Source of the DNA: Toxoplasma gondii ME49
Taxonomy: Eukaryota > Apicomplexa > Conoidasida > Eucoccidiorida > Sarcocystidae
Direction of reading: 5' to 3'
Assembly (NCBI RefSeq): GCF_000006565.2
Contig: NC_031478.1
Location: forward strand, 4,488,212-4,552,211
DNA: 64,000 bases
Shown here: positions 25,234 to 36,400 of the stretch, piece after piece
How the letters are laid out: the number at the start of each line of letters is the position of its first letter
How positions within the stretch are numbered: the stretch's first letter is position 1
Translations under genes and position numbers: made by a program
The notes under the pieces: generated by a model
The model's input: only the letters and a program-made list of their open reading frames with translations
Told to the model about the DNA's origin: nothing
Database searches by the model: none

Positions 25234-26162
25234 GCATGTGAGGCAGAACCGCTGTGTGTGTGGGGGGGGGACCTCTTGGTGTTCGTGGGGGGGCGCGTTT
25301 TGCGGTTTTTCAAGGATGGAGGCTGCGGGAGTGAGCGGCGTCAGAGCGGTGGAGCTTGTGCCGCAGTGTGGTTTTCAAAAGTGCATGCTGGACGCCGGTC
25401 CAGTTCCTGCTCTCTTTCCAGCGCCTTGCCTTCTCGCGTTGCTTTGGACTCCCCCTCAGACGCGGCTGGTTTCCTGACTACATGCTCCAGCGGCCAGAGG
25501 ACGTCTGCAGCGCCCTCCCGTTCGAGGACCTCACTGCCTGCGCTCAGCTCCTCGTAAGTCGAGATTGCACAGTGTCTCCGCCGCACCGCTCTCTGCTTCT
25601 GTTCAAAACGCGCATGAAGAGAAGTCTCTGATTCGCTCCCTCCATGTATTCCTCTGAACCATAGACGTCGCGGAGACAGCGACGAAAGCAAACAGACTGA
25701 TCCAACCATACGTTTGATGATGAATTTCTTTGCAGAATTCTGGTTGTGTGGAGCCGTGGTGCGGCGTTAGTGTACCGTGCGGAGGGAGGGGCACTGTGCC
25801 TCATTCAAGGTTCTTTTACGCTTTTTTTTCACCATGCCGGAACATATTCCTGCAAGACGCAGGCAGACGCCCACAGACAGCTCACACCCTCTCCTGGTGT
25901 CTTCCAGTCCGTCGAGTTTTTCTCCGTTTTTGCCTCTTTTATCTCTTTCTTGGTCACCTTTTTCTGGTTTGTCTTCTGTCTCATTTTTTCCTTTTTTCTC
26001 AACTTTTTTTCTGCAGGGCTTGAGCCACTAGGCGCTCCGTTCGGCGGTGCTGCACTGTCCACGTCTCTCGCGAGAGTTTGCATGGAAACTCGGAAAGCTG
26101 AAAATGGAAACGCAAGACGCGATTCCTGGAGAGAGATAACAAAACAAAATAAAGAAGAATGA
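20494..26162 (+). CDS. Ser/Glu-rich protein with two split SH3-like modules; probably the 3' part of the NOT3-like gene
   Basis: Proposed exons are 20494-21778, 22258-22680, 23181-25089, 25422-25553, 25736-25809 and 26017-26162. Their phases agree with each other and with the NOT3-like exons (5,121 nt, 1,706 residues if joined). Exon 1 begins at a strong acceptor without a convincing ATG of its own; the nearby ATG at 20461 lies inside the pyrimidine tract. It encodes poly-Ser, then Arg/Glu-rich sequence. An SH3-like module spans the first junction: GVVVALTTEAASGWVYGYRV. A second begins in exon 3 (FEKGEFVEVLIHHRQGWIFG); its expected end, RRGWFPDYML, lies at 25422-25553 but in a different frame from the best splice path. 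Exon 3 also has CHKCLCSVC and CHGC Cys clusters. The last two exons and the 3' end are uncertain. Function unknown; a scaffold or adaptor role is only a guess. Confidence 0.5.
20787..20931 (+). repeat. Poly-Ser-encoding TCN/TCT tract
   Basis: A CTT/TCC trinucleotide-rich run encoding about 40 consecutive residues that are nearly all Ser, inside the exon beginning at 20494. The reverse strand reads as a Glu-rich frame, which is a shadow. Confidence 0.8.
25142..25233. repeat. (TA)n microsatellite in the intron between the exons ending at 25089 and starting at 25422
   Basis: About 90 nt of almost pure TA dinucleotides with TAAATA interruptions, immediately downstream of the donor at 25090. Confidence 0.88.
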
Positions 26163-27712
26163 AGAGGAGGGAGACAGGAACAGGAGAAGGTAGGAGACGA
26201 AGAAGATAGGAGATGCTCGAGAGGCAGAAGCCATTGTAGGAAACGAAGGTGCTGGATGTTGTGCAGAGATCTCGATACCTGAGCTGGGGCAGGCGACAGA
26301 TTCGCGGTGTCGCGCGATTTTCTTGAGGGCAAGAGGAGGGGGGTCTGAGGCGCAGTCTGTTTCGAATTTGCGAGAACGGGGAGGCGATACAGTCTGGAAC
26401 ATCGTGTGTGCGACTTGTAGCGACGGCGGGCGCCCTGGCCTGCCGGCGGCGTTCGCTATTCGCTATTCGTCCCCAGGCTTTTACTCTTTCTTCTGGCAGT
26501 ACGCATTCTTCCGACCCCAGACGACGCTCTGTCTTAAAACGCAATTCGCTTTCTCCCGAGGAAGCGCTCTCTGTTTTACGAACGCCAAAAATTCAGGAAG
26601 GCACAGCAGCGCTTCTGCATGCACAGGTGAAACATGCGGAAGAGACGAGCGAGAGCAAGCAGGCAGTCCCCACCTGCAGTATGTAGACAGCGCATGGAGC
26701 GATGATTTGCTATTGTGATTTGTTCGCTTTTTCGGTGTGCCGACACTGGCGTGAGAGAGGCATCTCGTTCACCAAGAAGGACAGGCACTGCGTGAGGCCT
26801 CGAGAGAAAAATCTTTTTCCGCGCGGAGGAACAGAACGAGTCTGTATCTCGTGACAGGCAGGAGTCCTAGGGAAGCATAGGAGACAGAAGCAATGCTGCA
26901 GGCAGCACAGTTTAACTCTGGAGAAACGAGCACAAAGGAAATCCTTTTTAAATAGATATCCAGGGAGAGATGCCAAGTGCCTTCTCCGTACGTCGTCGCT
27001 CCCTGCGTACTCTAAAGTCGACGAATGGCTCTAGACAGTAGAGACTCAGCTTTCCCTGTTTTCCAAACTTCACACTAGGCAGCGCTGCGGTGCTTGTCGT
27101 TGAGGAATCGACGAATGCTTGTTACTGTTGTTCTACTTGCCTCCTGTCGCTCGTCTTTGCGTGGAAGCGCGTCCACGAATATAGCGCTAGAAAACAGCCG
27201 ACAGTTCGTCAGAAACAGAGAGAAAGAGCTCGACAGAGTCCGCAACGAGAAGGGGAGGTCGCTGCAACTCGACAGTTCCTGTTGCCCATCTCCCTCTCTC
27301 CGTGTCGATTCTCGTTGTCTATCACAAGAAACGAGGGAAGCCTTTGCGCAGCAAGGTTACGCTCATTAGACGCGTTGACATCCTAGGTGTTGAATCGTAT
27401 CTGCGGGACGTTCAGAAATCCGCAGAGTTGCCCCAGAGACACAATCGATCCGTCTGCGGAGACAGCAAAGGCCCCCTTACAGGAGGCACTCTGATGAGAG
27501 CCCAGGGTCGCTGTGTTGGTGGTTTTCATGGCTTTTAATTGGCACACAGCGAACAACTCTTTCGGGAACAGCAGACTGCGACGCTCCCTCGAACGCGCCT
27601 TCGAGGTGAGAGAAAACATGACACACCTCTTTCTCCAAGTCACCATGAACGCTCTGAAAAACACTCAACGCCATTGACATATATACACAATATATATGTA
27701 TACACATATATC

Positions 27713-27749
<37 letters not shown>

Positions 27750-28090
27750 TGTGGGGTTCTGCGGCTTTGTTTGGTTGTGCATGCAGCGGATATTTGTGTT
27801 CATGATATGTTTGTGAAACTGCTGCACAGGGCGCGTAGGTGGAGGGCGTTAGTCTCCGCCGTATAGAGCCCGATGGTCTTGGGGATAATTCACTCCCGCT
27901 GTGAGGAACATGCGTCAGATGAAGAGTGCGAAGCACCGAGGAGCGGCCTCAAACCTCTCCTCTAAGGAGAAGCTTTCTCTTCAAGATAGACGGCGAAGCT
28001 GGTCATCAGAACCGCGTATGGCTTTTTATTATGCGTTTTTTTCAAGACCCACAAAAACAGAAAGGAAGCGCCAGTCACAAGCCAGCCAAG
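26163..28090. other. Intergenic region with one AT microsatellite; no confirmed gene
   Basis: It begins with the presumed 3' UTR of the SH3-like block. An AT microsatellite lies at 27680-27748. A short frame at 27115-27369 starts with ATG and encodes 84 residues with a signal-peptide-like start (MLVTVVLLASC), but nothing else supports it. No other feature was seen. Confidence 0.45.
27680..27748. repeat. Intergenic (TA)n microsatellite
   Basis: Mixed ATATACAC/TATATGTA units followed by about 15 TA dinucleotides. Confidence 0.88.
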
Positions 28091-28161
28091 CGAGCATGGT
28101 CTAGTGGCTATGACGCTCGCCTCACACGCGAGAGGTCCCGGGTTCGATCCCCGGTGCTCGT
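28091..28161 (+). tRNA. tRNA-Val (anticodon CAC)
   Basis: The 7-bp acceptor stem pairs CGAGCAT with GTGCTCG. The anticodon stem CTCGC/GCGAG closes the loop CTCACAC with anticodon CAC. The A-box region reads TGGTCTAGTGGCTA and the T arm has GGGTTCGATCCCC. There is no intron; the discriminator is T. The following TATTTATTG is a weak terminator. Confidence 0.95.
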
Positions 28162-29467
28162 ATTTATTGTTAATCTTTCCTCCTGGAGCACAAGGACTTT
28201 TTGATTGTTCAGAAAAAGGTGGATTGACGCTACAGCGTATTCTCTCGAGAGTCATCGGCAACAGGTCTTTTTTTAACGGAGTGTTTCCCCCCTTGGTCGC
28301 CCAGGGATGACGCGGGAGCGGGGTTGCCATCCAAGCGGCAACTCAATCATTTTCCGGAGTCGAACGAGGAAGATACTCTCTTCTTCGGCTACATGTCACG
28401 GCGTCAGTCTCTCTCAAAGTCTCTGCCGCCAGTCTTTGTGAGTTGTTCAGCCTCTCGTCTCCATCGAAAGAACGCAAACTGTGTCCGTGCTCGTCCGCTG
28501 TCTTACCGTCGGGTGTAGGGCCCGAAGGAGAGAGAGACACCGTACCAAAGGACTGGGAGCAGCCTCGCCGTCTCTCTCTGTTCTTCTCGCGCCTAAGTTT
28601 CCTCTTGCGTTCTTCCGTTCAGTCCTCTTATGGACGAGTGAAGCTCTTCTCGACGAGAAGATAACAGGGGTTCGTTGCGTCGCGGCACTGCGCGTTGTGG
28701 AGACAGAGAGACACCGGGAAACGCACACCTTGGAGCAGACGCTCCCGCTCGCTGCGCATCCAGAGAGAGAAACGAGGCAGAGTCTTCTCTCCTCACTTGT
28801 TCAGCAAACAAAGATGGAACTTCCAGCGAGACACGGTTCTCGTCCACGCTCCGTTTTCCCTCTCCTCCTCTTTGTGTACCCCTCTGTGCCGGCGAGTTCG
28901 CTCGACCGTCCTGTCTGACAAGACACAAGGGCGCGTCGTGGAGAACAGACCCAAACAGGAGGGTCGAGGCTTGCTTCTGGACCCCAGGGTTTTCGAATTT
29001 TCTCGTCTCTGTCTCCGCAGCCAGCGGAAAAAATTCGCCGATTCTGACGGATGGATACCCCAACAGCCTGCACACCACAGAATGAGAACGTTCGCTGCCT
29101 ACGCGGCGGGTCGCACCATACGTCTTCCTTTTTCCCCCTTTGATTCAGTCTAAAGCAGACACTCTCTCCGATCCGCGACGATACCTTGCCTTCTCCCTCG
29201 GCTCCGAACCTGCTCTTCCCTACCTTCTTCGCTGCCGTGTTTCCTCCCTCTCCTCTTGTCCCCATAGTCTGCGTCTCGTTCCTTCGCGGCTGTCGGCTTT
29301 TGACCTCCCTCTTGTTCTCCGCGTACTTATTCCTCCCGTTTCCTCTCTTCTTTTCTCCCTCCTGTTCTCTCTCTTCTTCTCTCCCTCCAGCTTCTCTGTG
29401 GCTGGTTCTCCCGCGTCGCGGCCTCCTCTGTGTGCGGCCGGTGGCTGTCGGGTCCTTCTTCGTCGCT
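28162..29467. promoter_or_regulatory. Upstream/leader region of the ARP6-like gene
   Basis: The last 300 nt before the ATG at 29468 are strongly C/T-rich (about 29165-29420), like the leaders of UTP18 and the PHD gene. A reverse-orientation match to the WGAGACG motif occurs at 29004-29010. Frames on both strands overlap and carry no domains. Promoter function is inferred from position. Confidence 0.35.
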
Positions 29468-30820
29468 ATGGAAGAAGCGTCTGGCGGGGCGCCACCCGCC
29501 GGCAGTTTTTTCTCTTGGCTGCGGGAGCGCGAGGCGCAGCAGCTGCAGGCCGAAGCGCAGCAGCTGCAGGCCGCAGCGCCGCAGCATCCGCGGGAGGGCG
29601 AGGAAGCGAGCAAGCAAGGATTCTTTTCCTGGCTTCGCACCCGCCAGGAGGACGACGCCATCTGGAAATGTAGTTGGGATGTCCCTGCCTCCTCCCTCGA
29701 GCGGAGAAAGGACCGTGACGAGCACGAGCCGATCCTCGTCTTCGACCTCGGCGCTTACCACCTCAGGGCGCATGTAGCAGAGCGCGGCGGCGAGGTACAG
29801 AGAGCGAGTTGCCAACAGCAGAAGTGGAGACACGGGGACGACGTAGAACGGTAGAAAAAAAAAGCGAACGCAGGCCTCGGGGAATGGACTCGAGTCGTTC
29901 GTTGCTCTCCTGGGCTCTTACTCATCTCCTCTGGGCCGGGATGTCCGAAGACGCAGACTCACGCCTCGTTGCTAAGAGCGCACTTGACGGTACTCAGCGA
30001 CAGCGTACAGACCACCTGCTACCTTCTGCGAAAGGTAGACAGAGGCACGTAGACAACAGCGAGGCGCTTCAGGAAAACATGTATCTGCGAAGAACTCCTT
30101 CTACAGACACAGAGACCGCAAACCACGTGATGTTCATACGTACAGAGAGACATATAAATACATATATATATACATATATATATATATATACGTTAAAATG
30201 GAATACGTAGAAGTATAAATATGTATGGCTCATGCAGACACGCACATATAATTTAGAAGATTGCACATGCATAGATGCGCAGATAGAGAGAGAAAGGCAA
30301 TTTGGCGAGGTTTCGAGTGAAGGGACGCACCTGCCGCTCTGCTTCGCAGAACATCGATTTTTCTTCCATAAGGCGCGTATCAGCGTTCTCGGGATTTCCC
30401 ACGGGTGTCTTGTGGGCGGAAGGCGTTCGGTCTGCGTTCTGTTCGCAGCAGCACTGTTCTTCGTTTCGCTGCGTCTTATTTGTTGTTTCCTCTTAGGGCG
30501 AAGAGCAAAGCTCGATTCTCCCCAGCTGCGTCCGGCGACCTTGGTCAGGTTCGACTTTCCTTCAACACTTGGCCTCGCTCTCCCTGCTCCAACCGAACGC
30601 TTCGCTCCACATGTCCTTCTCTCTGTCGTTGTCTTTGCTTCTTCTCTCTCGGGCGACGCGCCTTTGTCTCCTTAGTAGTCTACGCTCTATTCTCTCTCAT
30701 GCGTGTGTCTCTCGCGGCCACCCTCCTCCCTCCACTCGGCACCTCTCTTTTGCAACGCTTCTAACCAATAAATGCATGTATACATGCATGCACTTGTGTC
30801 TATAAAAAGGTCCCTACGCA

Positions 30821-30856
<36 letters not shown>

Positions 30857-30962
30857 AATATATGTAAATATATGTAAATATATCAGTGTACCGTTGTGCT
30901 CAAATAGGGTCACGTCTTTCATTGCATATGCATACCCTTGTAAACATGATTGCAAATGTGCA

Positions 30963-31027
<65 letters not shown>

Positions 31028-33017
31028 GTATAGCTGCATGTGTTGAAATATAAGAATGTCTTTGAGTGTATGTGGATGCCCTTGCGGATCTGTTGTCCAT
31101 TTTGGTCCACGAATCCGCGGATCGTGTGGTGTTTTCTCGTTCGCCTGCGGCATGTCAGGAGACGGCGGATACCTCTCAGGTTGCGAACGGGGCGCGGTGC
31201 AGAACTGGGAAGAAGTTGAAGACGTCTTGGTCGATACGCTGGAGAACCATATGTCGTGAGATTCACATTTGTTTTTTATTCCTCTCAAAACGCAGCTGCA
31301 ACAAACGAGACACAGTCCACTGAAGAGAGACCCTGTTTCGCGACAACATGCCTCGATCTCCGTCTGCGTGATGTGCTCTGTAGCAGCCCCCCTGGAATCC
31401 TCTTCTCTCTGCAAATTCGACTCCGAAAAACTGCAGGCGAAACTCGCGTCTTCATTCACACAAGCGCAGCAGCATATCCATGGAAGTGCGAGTGAAGTTG
31501 TTTATAGATACACAAGAAGGGAGGAAAACATATGCATATGCAGTTCCATAAATATGTACTATATATATATATATATGTATATGTATATGTAGACACGCAC
31601 ACATGCCTGTATACATACCTGTATCTATCTATCTATATATATATATATATATATTATATACACGGATTAAAGATTTTCTTTTTGGTGACTACGTCGGACC
31701 GCCACCATGTCTAGAACCAGTTAAGGTTTCTCTCTGTTTTTCTGATTTCCAGACTTGGAACTGGACGCCGCACAGACGGCGTAAAGCGCTTCCTGGCCTG
31801 CGTCAGCAGTCTGCGTTCGCCTGCCCACTTTGCTCGTCTGGGCGAGATTGTATTTGAACTTCTCGACGCTCAACAGTTCCTCAGCGTCGACCAGGTGCGC
31901 AGCCAGAGGCTCTCACCGCACGACCACTTTGCCAATTCCATTGAATAACCCAGACACCAATAGAAGCAGGCAGATACTACTGCATGTCAGACATGTGCAG
32001 TACTCCTAAGGCATATATATATATATATATATATATATTTGTATATATATATATATATATACATTTATTTGTTTGTGAGTGTGTGTGTGTAAAGATAGAA
32101 ATACTAGGTGGGTAGATGGAGAGTTAGATTTGTAGGTAGGTAGATCCAGTTATCGCCAAGATAGAGAGCTGACAGATGGAGAGGGACCTACAGGGATACA
32201 TGAAGATAGATAGAGGATAAATAGACAAGTGGTAAATGCACTTGGTTTGTCTGGTTCGTCTGCAAACGGTGAAGTGTAGGTCGATGCATACACATTGCCT
32301 CGTTTTTAAATAGGCTACTAGATCTACACTGAGATCTTCCAGTGAGAGGCAATGGAGACACATATTTGCCGTTGCGTCACAGCCATGCCATTTGCTACTC
32401 TTTTGCCGGAATAGACGCACCTGGGCATGCAAGAACCTGTCGCGCCCAAGGTTATGTCCATGGTTCGATGATCTCTCCATTTGCATGCGTTGTGCCCAAA
32501 ATCGACAACATCACCTTCTTCCATCGGCTAGGCTGTTGAGTTGCTTCAGATTAATAATGATTCACGGCTTTCTTTTTCTCTCGTGTCTCTGCTGTCGTTT
32601 GCCCCATGCGTTTCTTCTGTCGCGTCAGGACCTGCTGTCTGCCCTGGCTATCTGCGGGTGCAGCTCCGCCTGGAGAGTCTCCGGAGAAGATCCGTTTGCT
32701 GCCGCCGCAGGGCGGCTCTGCAGACAAATGCAGAATTTCACGGGAGTTGTTATCGACGTAGGAAGTTCCGTTTCTCGGATTTCGCCTCTCCTCTCGGGTC
32801 TCGCCATTTCAGGCGTCGTCGTCGAGTTGCCGCTCGGCGGCCGGGACCTCGACTTGCTGATTCGTGACGATCTTCTCGCGCAAAATGAACGGCTCGAAAG
32901 AAGAAGCCGGAACGAAGGTGAGAAATGCCCCGTTCTGTCTCCAGAAAACGAGAACACATACTTGTGTTCACCTACAGGTGCGTCTTCGTGCCGATTTTGC
33001 CAGGTACTTTCACACAA

Positions 33018-33048
<31 letters not shown>

Positions 33049-33433
33049 CCTATAAATATATATATATATATATTATACGTATATATATATGTATATATAT
33101 ATACATGTATATATATATATATATATTTATACGTATAAATATGTAAATGATTATCTCGTTGTTTACACATGCATGAGAACGGTGCTTTCTCTCGAGGCGA
33201 GGGAAGCGAGCAGAATATGCGTTGCATGTCCTGCGAGGTTTCTAAACACCCTCTGTCCCTGTGTCCGAAGGCGTAACAATGCAGAGAGGATCTCGCGGTT
33301 AGCCGCGCCAGCAGAACATACACGTCTGTGGTCGCAGACCTCACCGCGCCGCTCCTGCAACAGATACAGACGCAATGCTTTGTATCTAAGAACTACTAAC
33401 ACCCATACACATACATACACATACATATATATG

Positions 33434-33466
<33 letters not shown>

Positions 33467-36400
33467 CTTTCAACATATTTATTTATTTATATTCGTAGAG
33501 TATTAACAGAGGTGTGTGTGAAAACAGCTTTCTGCCTGTGTGGGCGGGCAATGGTGAAGACGTTCATGGAGGTCACCACGCAGTTGTAGGAGTGCAGTGA
33601 CATGCATTTCTGTCTAAAGTGTTTACTGTTTACGTGGACGCACGCATCAGCCTGTCCGGTTTGGGATGTTTCAGACGGTGTCCAAGGGAGACCCGGTAGG
33701 TCGGGATCGACCGTCGACCACTGCGACTTCTTCCGAGCGGCAGAGAGCACGCAGGCGAGTCGGCGCGAGGCGGCCCACTGGAATGTTGTATCGTTGGTAA
33801 GACTGCGAGAAGTGGAGACCATTAAGTCGCACGAGGATCTATCACTTCCGTTCGAGTGACCTGCGTCAAGAACATCTCGCCGGTCGACGCGCCGCGTTCC
33901 TCTCTCTCTCTCGGTTCGTCGAACGCCTCTGCACATTCGCCAACGCGCGGCTACGCGAGCGCCAGCAACAAAAGACGCGAGCTGCGTCTGTGGATCTGCT
34001 GCCGTCTTGTGCGCAGCTTCTCTTTTCTGCTCTCTCTCTGTCTCTGCGTTCTGCTCCGTGGCTGCCGCTTCGCTGAAAAGGCGTCTGGCCCAGTGTGCTG
34101 GCGTTAGTGGAAACGGTGCACCACTGAGTTCTGCGTCGGAGGTTTTCTCGCTGCCCATGCGGGTCGTATCCCGAGCTGGGGGCGGATCTCTCCCAGAACG
34201 GTGCGCCCTGCGGCACCTGTATTTAGAGTGGAGATTTGATGTCGAGGCAGTCTGCAATTTTCGCTCGATGGCTCCTCACTGTGACCTTTCGCAGACGGCA
34301 GCGAGACAGGGAAAGGAGCAACTTGTCTACTGCGTGGAAGACCCCGCCGCGAGCGACTCTGGAAGCTACGCCGTGCTGCAGGCCGAAACCGCTTTCTGTG
34401 CGGCTCATCCGGCGAGCTACGAGGTTCGCCTACGCCGGAGAGACTGCCGCCAGTCTGTCGATGCGGATTCGACAGCATTCAAAACTGGCCAGCGGCGCTC
34501 GTCCACTCCACTTGTGCCTCCCGAGTCTTCGAGTTCGCGTTTCCCCTCGTCGTCACTCTCGTCTTCTTCTCTCTCTTCTCCTTCCTCTTCGTCTCCTTCA
34601 TCTGCTCTCTTTTCCTTCCCCCCGCAGACTCAGGCCTCCCTCCTTCGTGAGGTGCAGATGTCCGAAGGGATTTCGTCGAACGCCAAAAGAGAGTGTGCGT
34701 CGCGCTGCATCTCTCCCCTCGCGTCTCTGGAGACTGGGGAGGTGATGCATGCAGGTGGACGGCACCTCAATTGCCTCACAGCCTCGCGCGTCCAGGCATC
34801 TGAACTGTTTTTCGATAAACCGTTTCTTGCGGACTACCGACGCCGCGTAAGCTTCAGAGTTCGCCTCGCTTGGGCTGTGTCTGCCTCGCACTCGAACGGC
34901 GTTTTCCTCCTTGTCTCGCGCTGTGTGTCTTTCTTCCTCTCGCGGATGCGTGAACGTTCGCGAGACACTGGACCACCAGCACAGGGAAGGGGAGGTCCGT
35001 CTGTGCGTTTGTGCATGCGATTCTTTCTTCATTTTGTTTCCTTTGTTCTGCTTTTGCCGTCGCACTGCATCGTGTATGAACACGGTTGCACACATAAAGC
35101 TGTCTTTGTATAGTGGGCACCTGCAGGCGTCTTGTCTTTCGCAGTGCAGTATTAATGTCCACGAAGAGTCTCCACGTGGATCTGTCCTTCGTCGAGTCCG
35201 TCCTTCGTTGTTCCTCGAACTAGTTCAACGTTCAGGGACTCTTTCTCGCCTCGCCTGCGCCCCTGTCGCTTCGCTCGCATAGACTCTCTGCGTATGCGTC
35301 GCGTCTGGGTGTGGAAACGGTGCATCATTGTGGCGGCCAACGCACGACACCGTCGCTTCTTTCCTCATGCTTGAAACGCAAACGCTCGTCAGGTGATATC
35401 CTTCTTTTGTCGGTTCCGTGGATGCAGCATCACCGCGGCGGGATGGACAAGCTGGATGGGGATACGCTTCCTGAGGCCCTGCTGGAGGCGGTGGAGAGGT
35501 GCCCTCTCGACCTCAAGCGGTACGGTTTATTTGCTCGTTGCAGGGAGCGAAACTCGAGCTTCTTTCGTGGGTGAAAGGAAGGAGGGGAGCTCGAGTTTCC
35601 CTTGCCAGTTTTCTCGCACTCATCGAGTTCGACGCGTCGAGGGACTCGGCGTACAGCCCGGCTTCGCCGTTCGTTCTCTCGCTGTGGCTGGTCCGCATGG
35701 TGCCTCGCCAAACGGGAGAGGAAACGCAGGACGCGGATGCATGCTTGCATGCATGTGCACACCTGTATGGTGTTGGCAAAGAAAAGGAGGGTGGACTGTG
35801 GAGCTTTGAGTCGTCGACGCGAGGACATGCTTCACTCCTTATTGAATGGTGCGTGGATATGATTATCGCACAAGCTGCCCGCCCTTGGAATCAGAGCGAC
35901 GATGTCGACGTATTTGCTTTCGACGCTTCTCAGAGAGCTGCTGGAAAACATCTATTTGGTCGGTGGATCGTCGCTGATTCCAGGCTTCGCGGCGCGACTC
36001 CAGGCAGAAGTCACGGTCAGAGGAAAGAAGAGCGAAAGAGAAAAGAAACCAAACTGATAGGAACCGGGGCGAAGACAAACGAGACACAGAGGGAAGGCAG
36101 ACATCAAGCGCGTGAGACGGGGCTCACAACCACTCAGAACAGGGCGGCCGTCCGTCAGTCAAGAGCGAGGGAAGCACAGGAAAGGAAGAACGCAGGACGA
36201 GACAGAACGCAAGAAACAAGGCGACACAGAGTTGAGGCAAACCGTAGCACTGAAATAAAAGACAAGGTACAGCAGAAGATAGCACGCAGAAGAAGATAAC
36301 AGGGAGAAGACGGTAACAGAGAGTAAGGGACAAGGTCGACGTTGTTCCGGTTCGATGTTGTCTCTTTGATTGGTACAGAACCATCTTCGCCGTCAGAAAG

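Noticed and set aside
33001..33490. Tyr/Ile-rich peptides read from AT tracts here and elsewhere
   Set aside because: Translated (TA)n microsatellites in introns; not coding and not transmembrane proteins.
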